DNA of 34,917 bases from UBA6345 sp045577635 (GTDB lineage Bacteria > Bacillota > Clostridia > Christensenellales > UBA1242), in NCBI GenBank assembly GCA_045577635.1, contig JAZNIS010000016.1:1-34917 (forward strand). Direction: 5' to 3'. Positions 8,704 to 16,641 of the stretch are shown piece by piece; position 1 is the stretch's first letter, and the number at the start of each line of letters is the position of its first letter. The notes beneath the pieces are model-generated. The model saw only the letters and a list, made by a program, of their open reading frames with translations, had not been told where the DNA came from and did no database searches. Made by a program: the position numbers and the translations under genes.

Positions 8704-8738
8704 ATAAAATGTAAAACATTTATAATTTTACATTTTAT
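8704..8738 (-). terminator. Possible terminator or attenuator between spoVD and murE
   Basis: A 13-bp perfect A/T-rich stem (8704-8716 with 8726-8738) has a 9-nt loop and a T-rich 3' flank on the minus strand. It follows the spoVD stop by 15 bp. Its GC content is very low, so termination would be weak, giving partial read-through into murE. Confidence 0.45.
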
Positions 8739-8753
8739 TATCTTTTTATTATT

Positions 8754-10661
8754 TTATGTTGTTAATATTACAATGCCATTTTTAAATGTTTTTATTTTAG
8801 GTGCAGGTGTTTGATTTAGCACAATTTCGCCTTCGTTTTGAATTTCATATTGCAACCCTAAACTTGTTAGTTTAGTTACAGCTTCGGTTAAACTTAAACC
8901 AACCAAATTGGGAAGTTCAATATTTCTTTCCATCAGCATTTTATCCTGATTTAAACTATCTAGTGGTTTATCACCCTTATAGTTTATTATCCCTTCAAAA
9001 ATTAATTTAGCATATGGAGTTGCAACTACCGACCCAAAATAATTTCCAGCAGATGGTTCATCTGCAATAACTAAAACAACATACTCGGGTTTATCAGCTG
9101 GATATGCACCAACAAAAGAAGAAACATATTTAGGAACTATTTTTCCACCTTCATATTTTTGACTTGTGCCTGTTTTTCCACTTACTCTATACCCTGGAAT
9201 AAAAGCATTTATTGCATTACTTTTCGTAACAACTTTTTCAAGCATTTCTCTAATTATTTTACTTGTGTTTTCCGATATGGTTTCATTTAAAACAGTTGGA
9301 TTATTTCTAGCAACAACCCTACCATTTACATCTTTAATTTCTTTAATAAAGTATGGCTTATAAAGTTTTCCACCATTAATTACACTACAAATTGAATTTA
9401 TTAATTGAATTGGACTAACAGCTACTGCCTGACCAAAACCCATTCTGGCAAGGTCAACTTTTTTAACTGCTGTTTTATTCATTAAAATTCCACTTGCTTC
9501 ACCTAAAAAATCAACACCTAATTTTTCACCAAAACCATACTTATTAAAATATTCGTACATTGTGTTTGTTCCCAACCTTAACGACAAATCTACAAACACA
9601 CTGTTGCAACTATTACACAAACCATCTGTCATGGTTTGTTGACCATGTCCTATCAGCTTCCAACACTTAATTTTTTCACCATCAACAATTCTGTAACCAG
9701 GGTCATAAAAACCTTCGTTAGGATTAGTAACTTTTTCTTCAATGGCTGTTGCAGTGGTTAAAACCTTAAAGGTTGAACCTGGCTCATACACATCAACAAT
9801 ACTTAAATTTCTGGAACAATTTAATAAATTTGTAATATTATTTCTTGGTGGACTATTTAAGTCAAAACTAGGTTTTGTGCTCATAGCTAAAATTTCACCA
9901 TTGTTAGGATTCATAACAATTGCAGTTGCTGTTTTGGGCATTTGCTCTGCACACAAAACAGTTAGTGCCGTTTCAACAATTTGCTGAATATTTACATCAA
10001 TGGTTAAAGTTAAATTACAACCATCTATTGCTGGAATATATGTACTTAATGTGTTATCTATTTTAACACCTTTAACATCACTTTCCTCTAATGCATATCC
10101 GTTAACACCTTTTAAGTATTTTTCGGCATAAAGTTCTAAACCTGTTTGTCCAACATTGTCTATTGTTGTAAAACCTAAAACTTGTGTTAACAAATCGCCA
10201 TACGGATAATATCTTTTATTATTTTCCGAAAGCATAATACCTTTTAAATTTGCTTCTATTATTTTTTTAGCCAAAGTATTATCTAGCTGCATTTTAATTA
10301 ATGATTCACTTACTGCAAAGTTTGTAACCTTTTTAAAAGTATCTTCATAATTAAGCCCTATTACTTGGCTTAAAAGTTGTGCAACCTTAACAGGTTCGGT
10401 TACCATACTTGCTCTAACATAAACATCATAGCTTGAATAACTTTCTGCCAAATTTAATCCACTACAATCTGTTATTGTTCCCCGTTTTGCATTAATAGGC
10501 AAATCCCTATGCCACTGGCTTAATGCTTTTTTCTTTAAATTTTCCGATTGAACAACCTGAACAACAAACAACCTAATTATTAAGGCAAAAAAAATAGAGA
10601 TTATAAGCATAAAAACTGCTAATAATCTCTTTCGTAAACTAAATATTGAGTTGTTATACAA
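8754..10661 (-). CDS. spoVD: Class B penicillin-binding protein (SpoVD/FtsI) with PASTA domain
   Basis: This 635-residue bitopic transpeptidase cross-links septal or spore peptidoglycan. A short cytoplasmic tail is followed by one membrane segment (about 12-35), the PBP dimerisation domain (about 55-205) and the transpeptidase domain. The catalytic motifs are S296-T-F-K299, S351-C-N353 and K496-T-G498. One PASTA domain occupies about 582-634 (LPNLVGLSLTEAVTKL). That layout, with its place between an ftsL-like gene and murE, matches SpoVD/PBP2B. Translation starts at a TTG (10659-10661) with a weak GGGGG ribosome site formed at the end of the preceding gene, 6 bp upstream. It is a likely partner of the SEDS protein at 3682-4848. 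Whether the cell sporulates cannot be told from here. Confidence 0.93.
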   Translation of the reverse strand: MYNNSIFSLRKRLLAVFMLIISIFFALIIRLFVVQVVQSENLKKKALSQWHRDLPINAKRGTITDCSGLNLAESYSSYDVYVRASMVTEPVKVAQLLSQVIGLNYEDTFKKVTNFAVSESLIKMQLDNTLAKKIIEANLKGIMLSENNKRYYPYGDLLTQVLGFTTIDNVGQTGLELYAEKYLKGVNGYALEESDVKGVKIDNTLSTYIPAIDGCNLTLTIDVNIQQIVETALTVLCAEQMPKTATAIVMNPNNGEILAMSTKPSFDLNSPPRNNITNLLNCSRNLSIVDVYEPGSTFKVLTTATAIEEKVTNPNEGFYDPGYRIVDGEKIKCWKLIGHGQQTMTDGLCNSCNSVFVDLSLRLGTNTMYEYFNKYGFGEKLGVDFLGEASGILMNKTAVKKVDLARMGFGQAVAVSPIQLINSICSVINGGKLYKPYFIKEIKDVNGRVVARNNPTVLNETISENTSKIIREMLEKVVTKSNAINAFIPGYRVSGKTGTSQKYEGGKIVPKYVSSFVGAYPADKPEYVVLVIADEPSAGNYFGSVVATPYAKLIFEGIINYKGDKPLDSLNQDKMLMERNIELPNLVGLSLTEAVTKLTSLGLQYEIQNEGEIVLNQTPAPKIKTFKNGIVILTT

Positions 10662-10667
10662 CTTTAA

Positions 10668-11249
10668 CTAGCCCCCAAAAACATTACTTAAGAAGCTACA
10701 AAATTCATCAAACCAATTGGTTTCAATATCATATGTTGTGCCAGAAGTTGTTTCTAACATTGTTACATCAGCAAACCCATTACTTGTAATATCTTGATAA
10801 TTACCAGATAACGAACTTGCAATTAATGTTTTTAATTGTTCTTCTGTTAATTCATTACTATTTAAGGCATTTAATTGAGTTTCTGCCACTGTAACTTCTT
10901 CTTGCAATAATTGTATGCTAGAATTTAAACCGTTTATTACAAAAATATTATAAATTGCCAAAAATGCTAAAAGCAAAGTAACAATTATGGCTGTTGTTAA
11001 ATAAACAACGGTTTTAAAATCTGCTTGAGATTTTGTTGCAACTACTGCATTTTCTTTAACAATTGTTGATGTGTTAACATCGTTAAATGTAATTGCATCA
11101 AATTGATTATATAATTCGTTTAATTTTTTAGAAGTGTAAGTAGATTCAAATTTGTCCATTTGCTTTTGAACATCGGTTTGTTGATAGTTGTTATCAACTT
11201 GTGTTGTTGTTTCTTGTTCTGTTAAAACAACTCTTTTATAACCAGCCAT
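10668..11249 (-). CDS. FtsL-like bitopic division protein
   Basis: This 193-residue protein has a hydrophilic N-terminal part (about 1-78), one transmembrane helix (about 80-105) and an extracytoplasmic segment. The latter begins with a short predicted coiled coil (NGLNSSIQLLQEEVTVAETQLNAL) and ends in a Trp/Phe-rich tail. Sequence identity to FtsL is not evident. The assignment rests on its position between rsmH and the class B PBP, its size class and its topology. Canonical FtsL has a short cytoplasmic tail of about 20-50 residues; the roughly 78-residue tail here is longer. FtsL acts with DivIC/FtsB and the PBP-FtsW pair in the divisome. A strong GGAGG ribosome site lies 8 nt before ATG 11249. 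It could instead be a lineage-specific membrane protein in the ftsL slot. Confidence 0.55.
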   Translation of the reverse strand: MAGYKRVVLTEQETTTQVDNNYQQTDVQKQMDKFESTYTSKKLNELYNQFDAITFNDVNTSTIVKENAVVATKSQADFKTVVYLTTAIIVTLLLAFLAIYNIFVINGLNSSIQLLQEEVTVAETQLNALNSNELTEEQLKTLIASSLSGNYQDITSNGFADVTMLETTSGTTYDIETNWFDEFCSFLSNVFGG

Positions 11250-11278
11250 ATTACTTACCTCCTTTTAAAAAATTAAAC

Positions 11279-12232
11279 TTAAAGTTTTTCCACTATTCTT
11301 AATTTTGCACTAGAACTTCTTTTATTTTCTTTTAATTCATTATTTGTTGCAATAATAGGTTTTCGGTTAACCAACTTAACTGTTGCCTTATGATTGCAAA
11401 CACAAATAGGAATTGTTTTATCGCAAATACAATCTGTGCTTAGTTCTTTAAAAACATTTTTAACAATTCTATCTTCTAAACTATGGAATGTTATAATTGC
11501 TAATCTGCCACCCTTATTTAACCTTTCAACCATATCTTTAATAACAGTGTCTAAATTTTCTAATTCACCATTAACTTCAATTCTAATTGCTTGAAAAGTT
11601 TTTTTACATGGGCTTCCTGCACCATGAAACTTTTTAGGAATTGCTGATTCAACAAGGTTTTTAAGTTCCATTGTTGTTTCAATGGGTTTAACCCCTCTTG
11701 CTTCAACAATTTTCCTTGCTATACTTCTAGCAAAATTTTCTTCACCATAAGTATAAATTATTCTAGACAGTTCACTTTCCGAATAAGTATTAACCACATC
11801 GTAAGCAGTTATACCTTGCGAATAATCCATTCGCATATCAAGTGCACCATCAAACCTATAAGAAAATCCTCGTTCAGGGGTGTCAATTTGATGACTTGAA
11901 ACTCCTAAATCAAGTAAAATTCCATCAACTCCATTTAAGTTTAGGTTTTCCATTATGTTTTTAAAGTTTTTAAAGTCCGATTTGACAAAAACAACATTAT
12001 CAAAATTCTTTAACCTTTCTTTACAAACAGCCAAAGCAGTGTCATCTTTATCAATACCAATTAGTTTACCACTTTTTAATTTCTCCACTATGTGTAAACT
12101 ATGTCCTGCTCCACCCATGGTGCCATCAACATAAACTCCACTTGGTTTAATATTTAAACCGTCTAGACACTCATTAAGTAAAACCGGTGTGTGATTAAAA
12201 TCATGTTTTTCCATTTTAGTTTGCATTGCCAT
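11279..12232 (-). CDS. rsmH: 16S rRNA m4C1402 methyltransferase RsmH (MraW)
   Basis: RsmH N4-methylates C1402 in the decoding site of 16S rRNA, using S-adenosylmethionine. Recognisable parts are HTPVLLNECLDGL, the SAM-binding DGTMGGAGHS, LLDLGVSSHQID, the RGFSYRFDGALDMRMD block, KTFQAIRIEVNGEL and ITFHSLEDRIVK. The 317-residue form starts at ATG 12232 and overlaps mraZ by 17 bp. A third in-frame ATG at 12214 lies one base after the mraZ stop (TAAAATG) and would give 311 residues. Neither has a clear ribosome site, so stop-start coupling with mraZ is likely. It is the second gene of the dcw cluster in the usual order. Confidence 0.96.
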   Translation of the reverse strand: MAMQTKMEKHDFNHTPVLLNECLDGLNIKPSGVYVDGTMGGAGHSLHIVEKLKSGKLIGIDKDDTALAVCKERLKNFDNVVFVKSDFKNFKNIMENLNLNGVDGILLDLGVSSHQIDTPERGFSYRFDGALDMRMDYSQGITAYDVVNTYSESELSRIIYTYGEENFARSIARKIVEARGVKPIETTMELKNLVESAIPKKFHGAGSPCKKTFQAIRIEVNGELENLDTVIKDMVERLNKGGRLAIITFHSLEDRIVKNVFKELSTDCICDKTIPICVCNHKATVKLVNRKPIIATNNELKENKRSSSAKLRIVEKL

Positions 12233-12641
12233 TTAATTCTTTAATGGCATCTAAAAAACTTGTTTTGCTGTTATATTCTTTCCAAGTTTCTTCATCCCAA
12301 ATTTCAATTCGTTTCCCCACACCAACGGAAACAACGGATTTTGTGATTCCAGCAAACTCTTTCAAACTGTTAGGTAGAACAAATCTTCCTTGATTGTCTT
12401 CTTCAATTTCAAAAGTTGAACTTAAAATTGCTCTAACTGCATTTTGACCAGTTAAAGAATATGCCGAAATTCTATTAATACTTTCTAAAAATTCTGTTTC
12501 AAAGTAAGTTTTGCTAAAAATATAGATGCAATTATTAACTCCTTTAGTTGCAACATATTCGCCTAAGCCAACTTTTAACTTTGATGGAATTCTTATTCTG
12601 CCCTTTTCATCAAGAGCATGAGAATATTCGCCAAAGAACAT
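12216..12641 (-). CDS. mraZ: Transcriptional regulator MraZ
   Basis: This 141-residue protein has two SpoVT/AbrB-like swapped-hairpin repeats, each marked by a D-x-(K/Q)-G-R motif: DEKGRIRIPSKL near residue 11 and DNQGRFVLPNSL near residue 82. MraZ forms ring oligomers that bind short direct repeats upstream of its own gene and control the dcw operon. Here three GTGG-containing repeats with 10-bp period sit on the promoter (12688-12714), which fits autoregulation. The ribosome site AAAGGAG precedes ATG 12641 by 8 nt. It is the first gene of the dcw cluster. Confidence 0.95.
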   Translation of the reverse strand: MFFGEYSHALDEKGRIRIPSKLKVGLGEYVATKGVNNCIYIFSKTYFETEFLESINRISAYSLTGQNAVRAILSSTFEIEEDNQGRFVLPNSLKEFAGITKSVVSVGVGKRIEIWDEETWKEYNSKTSFLDAIKELNGNAN

Positions 12642-12670
12642 TTGTTACACTCCTTTCAATTTACAACTTA

Positions 12671-12699
12671 ATTATACACATTTTTTTAACCACTTACAA
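12671..12699 (-). promoter_or_regulatory. mraZ (dcw) promoter
   Basis: On the minus strand TTGTAA (12694-12699), a 17-bp spacer and a perfect TATAAT (12671-12676) lie about 30 bp before the mraZ start. The -35 element falls between and within the MraZ repeats. Confidence 0.75.
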
Positions 12700-12714
12700 C
12701 CACTTTTAACCACT
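12688..12714 (-). promoter_or_regulatory. MraZ box: three 10-bp direct repeats
   Basis: AGTGGTT occurs three times on the minus strand (plus-strand AACCACT at 12688, 12698 and 12708) with an exact 10-bp period. This matches the known MraZ operator layout: short G-rich repeats such as AAAGTG(T/G) in Mollicutes or TGGGN in enterics, spaced one helical turn apart. The repeats cover the -35 region of the mraZ promoter. A fourth AGTGGTT lies 51 bp further upstream at 12759-12765. Confidence 0.8.
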
Positions 12715-12798
12715 AGTTTGACATTTATTTAATTTTTATGCATTTTTATTGATGTTTTAACCACTTTTTATGGTTAAAATAACCAAACAAAAGTATAT

Positions 12799-12830
12799 TT
12801 ATGCAAAAATTAATTTATAAAATTGCATAA
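12799..12830. promoter_or_regulatory. Inverted repeat TTATGCAA upstream of mraZ
   Basis: TTATGCAA at 12799-12806 is mirrored by TTGCATAA at 12823-12830, with 16 bp between. It lies between the terminator at 12862-12887 and the mraZ promoter. The spacing could suit a dimeric regulator, but none is identified. The rest of the gap 12715-12860 shows only AT-rich sequence and a TGGTTA/TAACCA dyad at 12771-12785. Confidence 0.3.
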
Positions 12831-12861
12831 CGGTATTTTTATAACGAATAAAAACACAAAA

Positions 12862-12887
12862 AAATAGTAGGCACTTGCCTACTATTT
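12862..12887 (-). terminator. Terminator of the zincin-like gene
   Basis: An 11-bp perfect stem AAATAGTAGGC/GCCTACTATTT with a 4-nt loop is followed on the minus strand by a T-run. It lies 21 bp after the stop at 12908. Confidence 0.9.
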
Positions 12888-12907
12888 AATTTTAATTAAA
12901 ATTAAAC

Positions 12908-14815
12908 TTATTTTTTCCCTGCTGTTGAATCTTGTGGTTTAATTTTTTGTGAACACATATTAGGAATAAGCTCTAAATCACCATTTTTCAATTGTTCTTC
13001 AAGCATTGCAACATCACCTGGTTTTAATTGAAAATTATAAACGGTTTCAATTGCCCTTCTAATTGTGTCTAACGGAATTTTTTCTTCCGGATTTAATTTA
13101 TCAAAAACCCTAACATAACTAGCTCTAAATTGTTCAAAACTTTTAGCAACAATAAATTTTTCGGTTATGTTATCTGTTTCAATAGGTACCGAGCCTGTTT
13201 CATTAAACTCATAATAAGCAGGTTGTGGTGTAAACCCAGGGAAAACAGTTTGTAAAACTTCATTTGCCTTTCTCAACTTTTCCCTTTCAGCTGAAAGTTT
13301 TTCATTTTCAGCAGTTTTAACACTCCTATAATCACGATTACCATGCAAACTAAAACCAACCCATCTAAACAAATCTAATTTATCTAAATAAAGTTGCATT
13401 TCGTTACGATGTTCTAACTGTTCTGCTTTTGTTAAAGTGCTAGTATCAACCCGTCCTTCATCATACTGTGCTTCTTTAACTTTCATTTCGTAATCTTTTA
13501 AAATTTTTTCAATTCTTTTAACATCTTCTGTTTCAATATAACCAGCAAGTTCTTCTAATTTTTTTCTGGCAACATAAATAGCATATTTTGAACTGAATTT
13601 GCTGCTTTTAACCTTCATTCCACCTTTGGTGGTATATTCTTCTGTTTTAGCACTAACACTAAATGCATTTTCTAAACATCTTTCAAAACTTAACACAGCA
13701 TCACTTTCAACAACTGTTTCATACAAGGTTTTTAAATTAGCAACTTTGTTAAAACCTTCTAGCGAACCATTATCTGCTTCTGCAATTTTTTGACTAAATT
13801 CAGTTTGAATTTGTTCTAAAGATTTTTTACTGCCATCAGGGTTATGTGTTAGTGAAACAAATGGATAATCTTTAAAAATTTGTTCTAACAACTGTGGATG
13901 CTGCATAGCAAACGACATTGTTGCATCAATCATCATTGAAGCTTTGTAGTTTGCACTAACCATTCCATTATTTGGGTTTGTGCTATGATTCCAAGTAATT
14001 TTATCATAGTTTTCTAATTGTTGGGTTTTTTGTTCTAATTTTTCTCTTTCATATTTACCATATCCAACCCTAAACATTGTTGGGTTTAATTCAGAAAGTA
14101 AAGTTCTAACCCTAACAAGTCCCATTTTATCAGCTTCAATTTCATATATAAATTCATCGTGATTTTTCTTGTAAATATCTTCGTTTTTCGCATCGCCAAA
14201 TCGGTATTTTGACCAATCATTATAACTAATTAATCTTGCTAAATCCTGCCTTAATTGCAAGTAAACAGGTCCTGTTGTTTTTTCTGGATTAGCTATTGCT
14301 TCTCTCATTTTTTTCCATTGTTTAGCATGTTCAAGTTCATGTTCCATTTTAAACAACTCATCAGCTAAATAATCTAATCTTCTTTCAGGATATGGAAGCG
14401 AACCACCATTACCATCACCCTTAAAACAAGGTTTTAATAAATCTACAACATTAGCAACATTTGAATTATAAAAATTAACACTATCGGTGGTTGGGCTATA
14501 AAAAGCACCTGCTGTATCACCTTCTGCTTCTCTATCAACAAAATTAACTTTAACTTGTGGTAAACCCAACTTTTGAAGTTCAATTTTTGCTAACATACAA
14601 TATAAAACTTTTGCATCAAAAGCAGTAATAGGTTTGTTTTGTTCAATTCCGGCAATAATTTTTTTAGAATGTGACAAACAAATTTCAACTACTTCTGCAC
14701 TAGAAAAATCTGCTGAATTTAAATATTCAACAATTGCTGATTCCATTTCATGATCAGCTTTTCCACTATTAAATATTTGGTTAAAACCTTCTTTAAAATC
14801 CATTTTACACCCCAT
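12908..14815 (-). CDS. Predicted zincin-like metalloprotease of unknown role
   Basis: I do not recognise this 635-residue family. Residues 159-163 read H-E-L-E-H, the HExxH signature of zinc metallopeptidases, inside a helix (ELFKMEHELEHAKQW). About 60 residues on, EFIYEIEADKMGL (221-233) resembles the glutamate-plus-AD third-ligand helix of gluzincins such as M48 peptidases. Segments before it (AGAFYSPTTDSVNFYN, 103-117) look like the edge strand that usually precedes the zinc helix. The C-terminal half (about 330-635) is helical and charged, with coiled-coil-like stretches. No signal peptide or membrane segment is seen, so it is probably cytoplasmic. ATG 14803 (MDFKEG) is an alternative start close behind GGGGTG. 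A promoter (TTGTTT-17-TATAAT) and a terminator make it its own unit. The protease call is inference from motifs. Confidence 0.6.
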   Translation of the reverse strand: MGCKMDFKEGFNQIFNSGKADHEMESAIVEYLNSADFSSAEVVEICLSHSKKIIAGIEQNKPITAFDAKVLYCMLAKIELQKLGLPQVKVNFVDREAEGDTAGAFYSPTTDSVNFYNSNVANVVDLLKPCFKGDGNGGSLPYPERRLDYLADELFKMEHELEHAKQWKKMREAIANPEKTTGPVYLQLRQDLARLISYNDWSKYRFGDAKNEDIYKKNHDEFIYEIEADKMGLVRVRTLLSELNPTMFRVGYGKYEREKLEQKTQQLENYDKITWNHSTNPNNGMVSANYKASMMIDATMSFAMQHPQLLEQIFKDYPFVSLTHNPDGSKKSLEQIQTEFSQKIAEADNGSLEGFNKVANLKTLYETVVESDAVLSFERCLENAFSVSAKTEEYTTKGGMKVKSSKFSSKYAIYVARKKLEELAGYIETEDVKRIEKILKDYEMKVKEAQYDEGRVDTSTLTKAEQLEHRNEMQLYLDKLDLFRWVGFSLHGNRDYRSVKTAENEKLSAEREKLRKANEVLQTVFPGFTPQPAYYEFNETGSVPIETDNITEKFIVAKSFEQFRASYVRVFDKLNPEEKIPLDTIRRAIETVYNFQLKPGDVAMLEEQLKNGDLELIPNMCSQKIKPQDSTAGKK

Positions 14816-14821
14816 ATTTTT

Positions 14822-14850
14822 ATTATATATATTTTACCATAAAAAAACAA
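14822..14850 (-). promoter_or_regulatory. Promoter of the zincin-like gene
   Basis: Minus-strand TTGTTT (14845-14850), a 17-bp spacer and a perfect TATAAT (14822-14827) sit immediately upstream of the gene starting at 14815/14803. Confidence 0.5.
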
Positions 14851-14867
14851 AAAAGTAAATGGCAAAA

Positions 14868-14885
14868 AAAGGCATCGCTGCCTTT
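14868..14885 (-). terminator. Terminator of the FRG-domain gene
   Basis: The stem AAAGGCA/TGCCTTT has a GCGA-type tetraloop on the minus strand and a T7 tail. It overlaps the stop codon at 14884-14886. Confidence 0.85.
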
Positions 14886-15714
14886 ATTTAACATTACCAT
14901 ACCATTCAAAAAATAAACTTTCTCTGGTTATATTTTTTTGTTCTTTTAAATAGTTTAAAATTCCTTGTTTTAGTTGTTTTGGAATAATAAATTTTGTTGT
15001 AAATTCCGGATTTGTTAAACTATAACTTGTAAGTTCAACCTTTGGCAAAATTTTTACATTATCAAAATTTTTAATTCCTGTAATTTCCATATCTAACCTG
15101 TTTCCAGGAACATAAAAACAACCTTTTTGAGCAAATATGTTGGGATTTTGACTTAATGCTTCACTATAAAATTCTTCACTAGGTTTAACAATAAAACCAT
15201 TATGAATAAATGAAATTAAACAGGATATGTAATCTTGCACATCACCATAAGCACTAGTTAAATGCTTTTTACAAAAATCCTTAATTTTAATAGGTTTTTT
15301 TAATTGAGTTAACCAGCATATACTTGAAACATCTAAATTGTTTTCGGGCCTATAATCATACCATGTTGCATATAAACACCCATTTGTTTCCGAATCTTCA
15401 AATTCGGCATCTTCACAAGCAAAAAACAAAGCAACAAAAACATCTGAAGTATAATCTAAAAATCTAGTTGGCCTTCCTGTGTGCTGAAATTTTGCAATTT
15501 TTCTAAACAACTCATCAGCACTATTAGCTCTAATTTTAGGTTCTTTTGTTTTATGGCTTCGTTCCACCGAAGGAATTAAAGGCCAAGATTCATCTTTTTG
15601 ACCACGAAAAAACATTTTATCTTGTTCGTTACCATGTTTACTTTCTAAATAAGATAAAATTGTTTCAATATCTTCAACTGTTTCAAGTTTAATAACATAA
15701 TCAACTTTTTTCAT
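14884..15714 (-). CDS. FRG-domain protein
   Basis: This 276-residue soluble protein carries an FRG domain, named for its Phe-Arg-Gly motif. Here it reads MFFRGQKDESWPLIPSVER (about 34-52) followed by QHTGRPTRFLDYTSDVFVALFFACED. The family usually shows h-(Y/H)-G-x-P-T-R-L-L-D-W-T, so the core is well kept. The biochemical function of FRG proteins is not established. They occur often in accessory and phage-defence-associated regions, but that is context rather than proof. The gene starts 20 bp after the 3' end of tRNA-Thr, with AAGGAT before ATG 15714. It is probably cotranscribed with the tRNA or started from it, and ends in its own terminator. Confidence 0.8.
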   Translation of the reverse strand: MKKVDYVIKLETVEDIETILSYLESKHGNEQDKMFFRGQKDESWPLIPSVERSHKTKEPKIRANSADELFRKIAKFQHTGRPTRFLDYTSDVFVALFFACEDAEFEDSETNGCLYATWYDYRPENNLDVSSICWLTQLKKPIKIKDFCKKHLTSAYGDVQDYISCLISFIHNGFIVKPSEEFYSEALSQNPNIFAQKGCFYVPGNRLDMEITGIKNFDNVKILPKVELTSYSLTNPEFTTKFIIPKQLKQGILNYLKEQKNITRESLFFEWYGNVK

Positions 15715-15734
15715 AAGTTATCCTTATACTAATT

Positions 15735-15811
15735 TGGAGCCGATGGTGGGATTTGAACCCACGACCCATGCATTACGAATGCATTGCTCTAGCCAACTGA
15801 GCCACATCGGC
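15735..15811 (-). tRNA. tRNA-Thr (anticodon CGT)
   Basis: The full cloverleaf is visible on the minus strand. The acceptor stem is GCCGATG/CATCGGC, the D stem GCTC/GAGC and the anticodon stem ATGCA/TGCAT. The loop TTCGTAA contains CGT, which reads ACG threonine codons. The T arm is GTGGG-TTCAAAT-CCCAC. The 3' CCA is encoded (15735-15737). Confidence 0.97.
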
Positions 15812-15836
15812 ACAAACAACCCACACTTATAGCAGG

Positions 15837-16532
15837 TTATTTAATTTCAATTAATTCATTACCAATTAAATCACAACTAGTTAAATAATATTTAACATTA
15901 TTTTTATGTGTTATTAATTGTTGTTTTTTATCGTAAGAATGTAAATGACCATACACCACAGTTTCAACATTATATTCTTCAAGCAGTTTAGTAAAATCGC
16001 TATCTTCTAATTTACTGTTAAAAGGTGGATAATGCATAAGCACAATTATTTTTTCGTTATTAGTTTGCAATCTTTTAGCATCCTGTAAAGTAAGTTGCAA
16101 TCTAATCACTTCTCTATTATAAATTTTTTCATCATCAGCTGTTTTATGATTTTGTTCTGGAACTGTCCAACCCCTTGTCCCACAAAAAATATAATCACCA
16201 ATTTTTACAGCATCATTTTGAAGTGCATACATTTTGTGTGGCAACTCTTTTCTTAAACCACTAATACCACTCCACCAATAATCATGATTTCCTTTTATTA
16301 TAACTTTGTAACCTTTTCCAAGGTTAGAAATATAATCCAAATCAGGCAAAGCATCTGGAAGTTTCATAGCCCAAGAATGATCACCTGCAATTAACACAAC
16401 ATCATCATCTTCAACCTGTTTCCAACTATCGGCAATCTTATCTAAATAGCCATCCCAAACAGGACCAAAAACATTCATTGGTTTATTACTATTAATACTT
16501 AAATGCAAATCGGAAATTGCAAAAATTTTCAT
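15837..16532 (-). CDS. Calcineurin-like metallophosphoesterase
   Basis: This 231-residue cytoplasmic protein has the metal-binding motifs of the calcineurin-like phosphoesterase fold in order: D8-L-H10, AGDHSW, GNHDYWW, HYPPF and GHLH. These supply the two-metal site that hydrolyses phosphomono- or diesters. The GNHDYWW and MHYPPFNS signatures place it with a group of bacterial phosphoesterases whose substrate is not known, so no narrower role is assigned. GGAG precedes ATG 16532. It lies upstream of the tRNA-Thr gene, with no terminator visible between them. Confidence 0.85.
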   Translation of the reverse strand: MKIFAISDLHLSINSNKPMNVFGPVWDGYLDKIADSWKQVEDDDVVLIAGDHSWAMKLPDALPDLDYISNLGKGYKVIIKGNHDYWWSGISGLRKELPHKMYALQNDAVKIGDYIFCGTRGWTVPEQNHKTADDEKIYNREVIRLQLTLQDAKRLQTNNEKIIVLMHYPPFNSKLEDSDFTKLLEEYNVETVVYGHLHSYDKKQQLITHKNNVKYYLTSCDLIGNELIEIK

Positions 16533-16641
16533 AACATCTCCTTAACATTTTTATTGTAACAAATATAAAAACTTTTAACAAATAAAGTAAACAATTTAAT
16601 TTTTATTTAAATTAAATATTTAACAAAATTTAACATAATTT

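Noticed and set aside
12642..12907. Riboswitch or small RNA upstream of mraZ
   Set aside because: The gap is explained by a terminator, MraZ boxes and a promoter; no conserved riboswitch core was seen.
15714..15811. tRNA-Thr as an integration site of a mobile element
   Set aside because: No integrase and no repeat of the tRNA 3' end were found in the window. The FRG gene alone is not enough.
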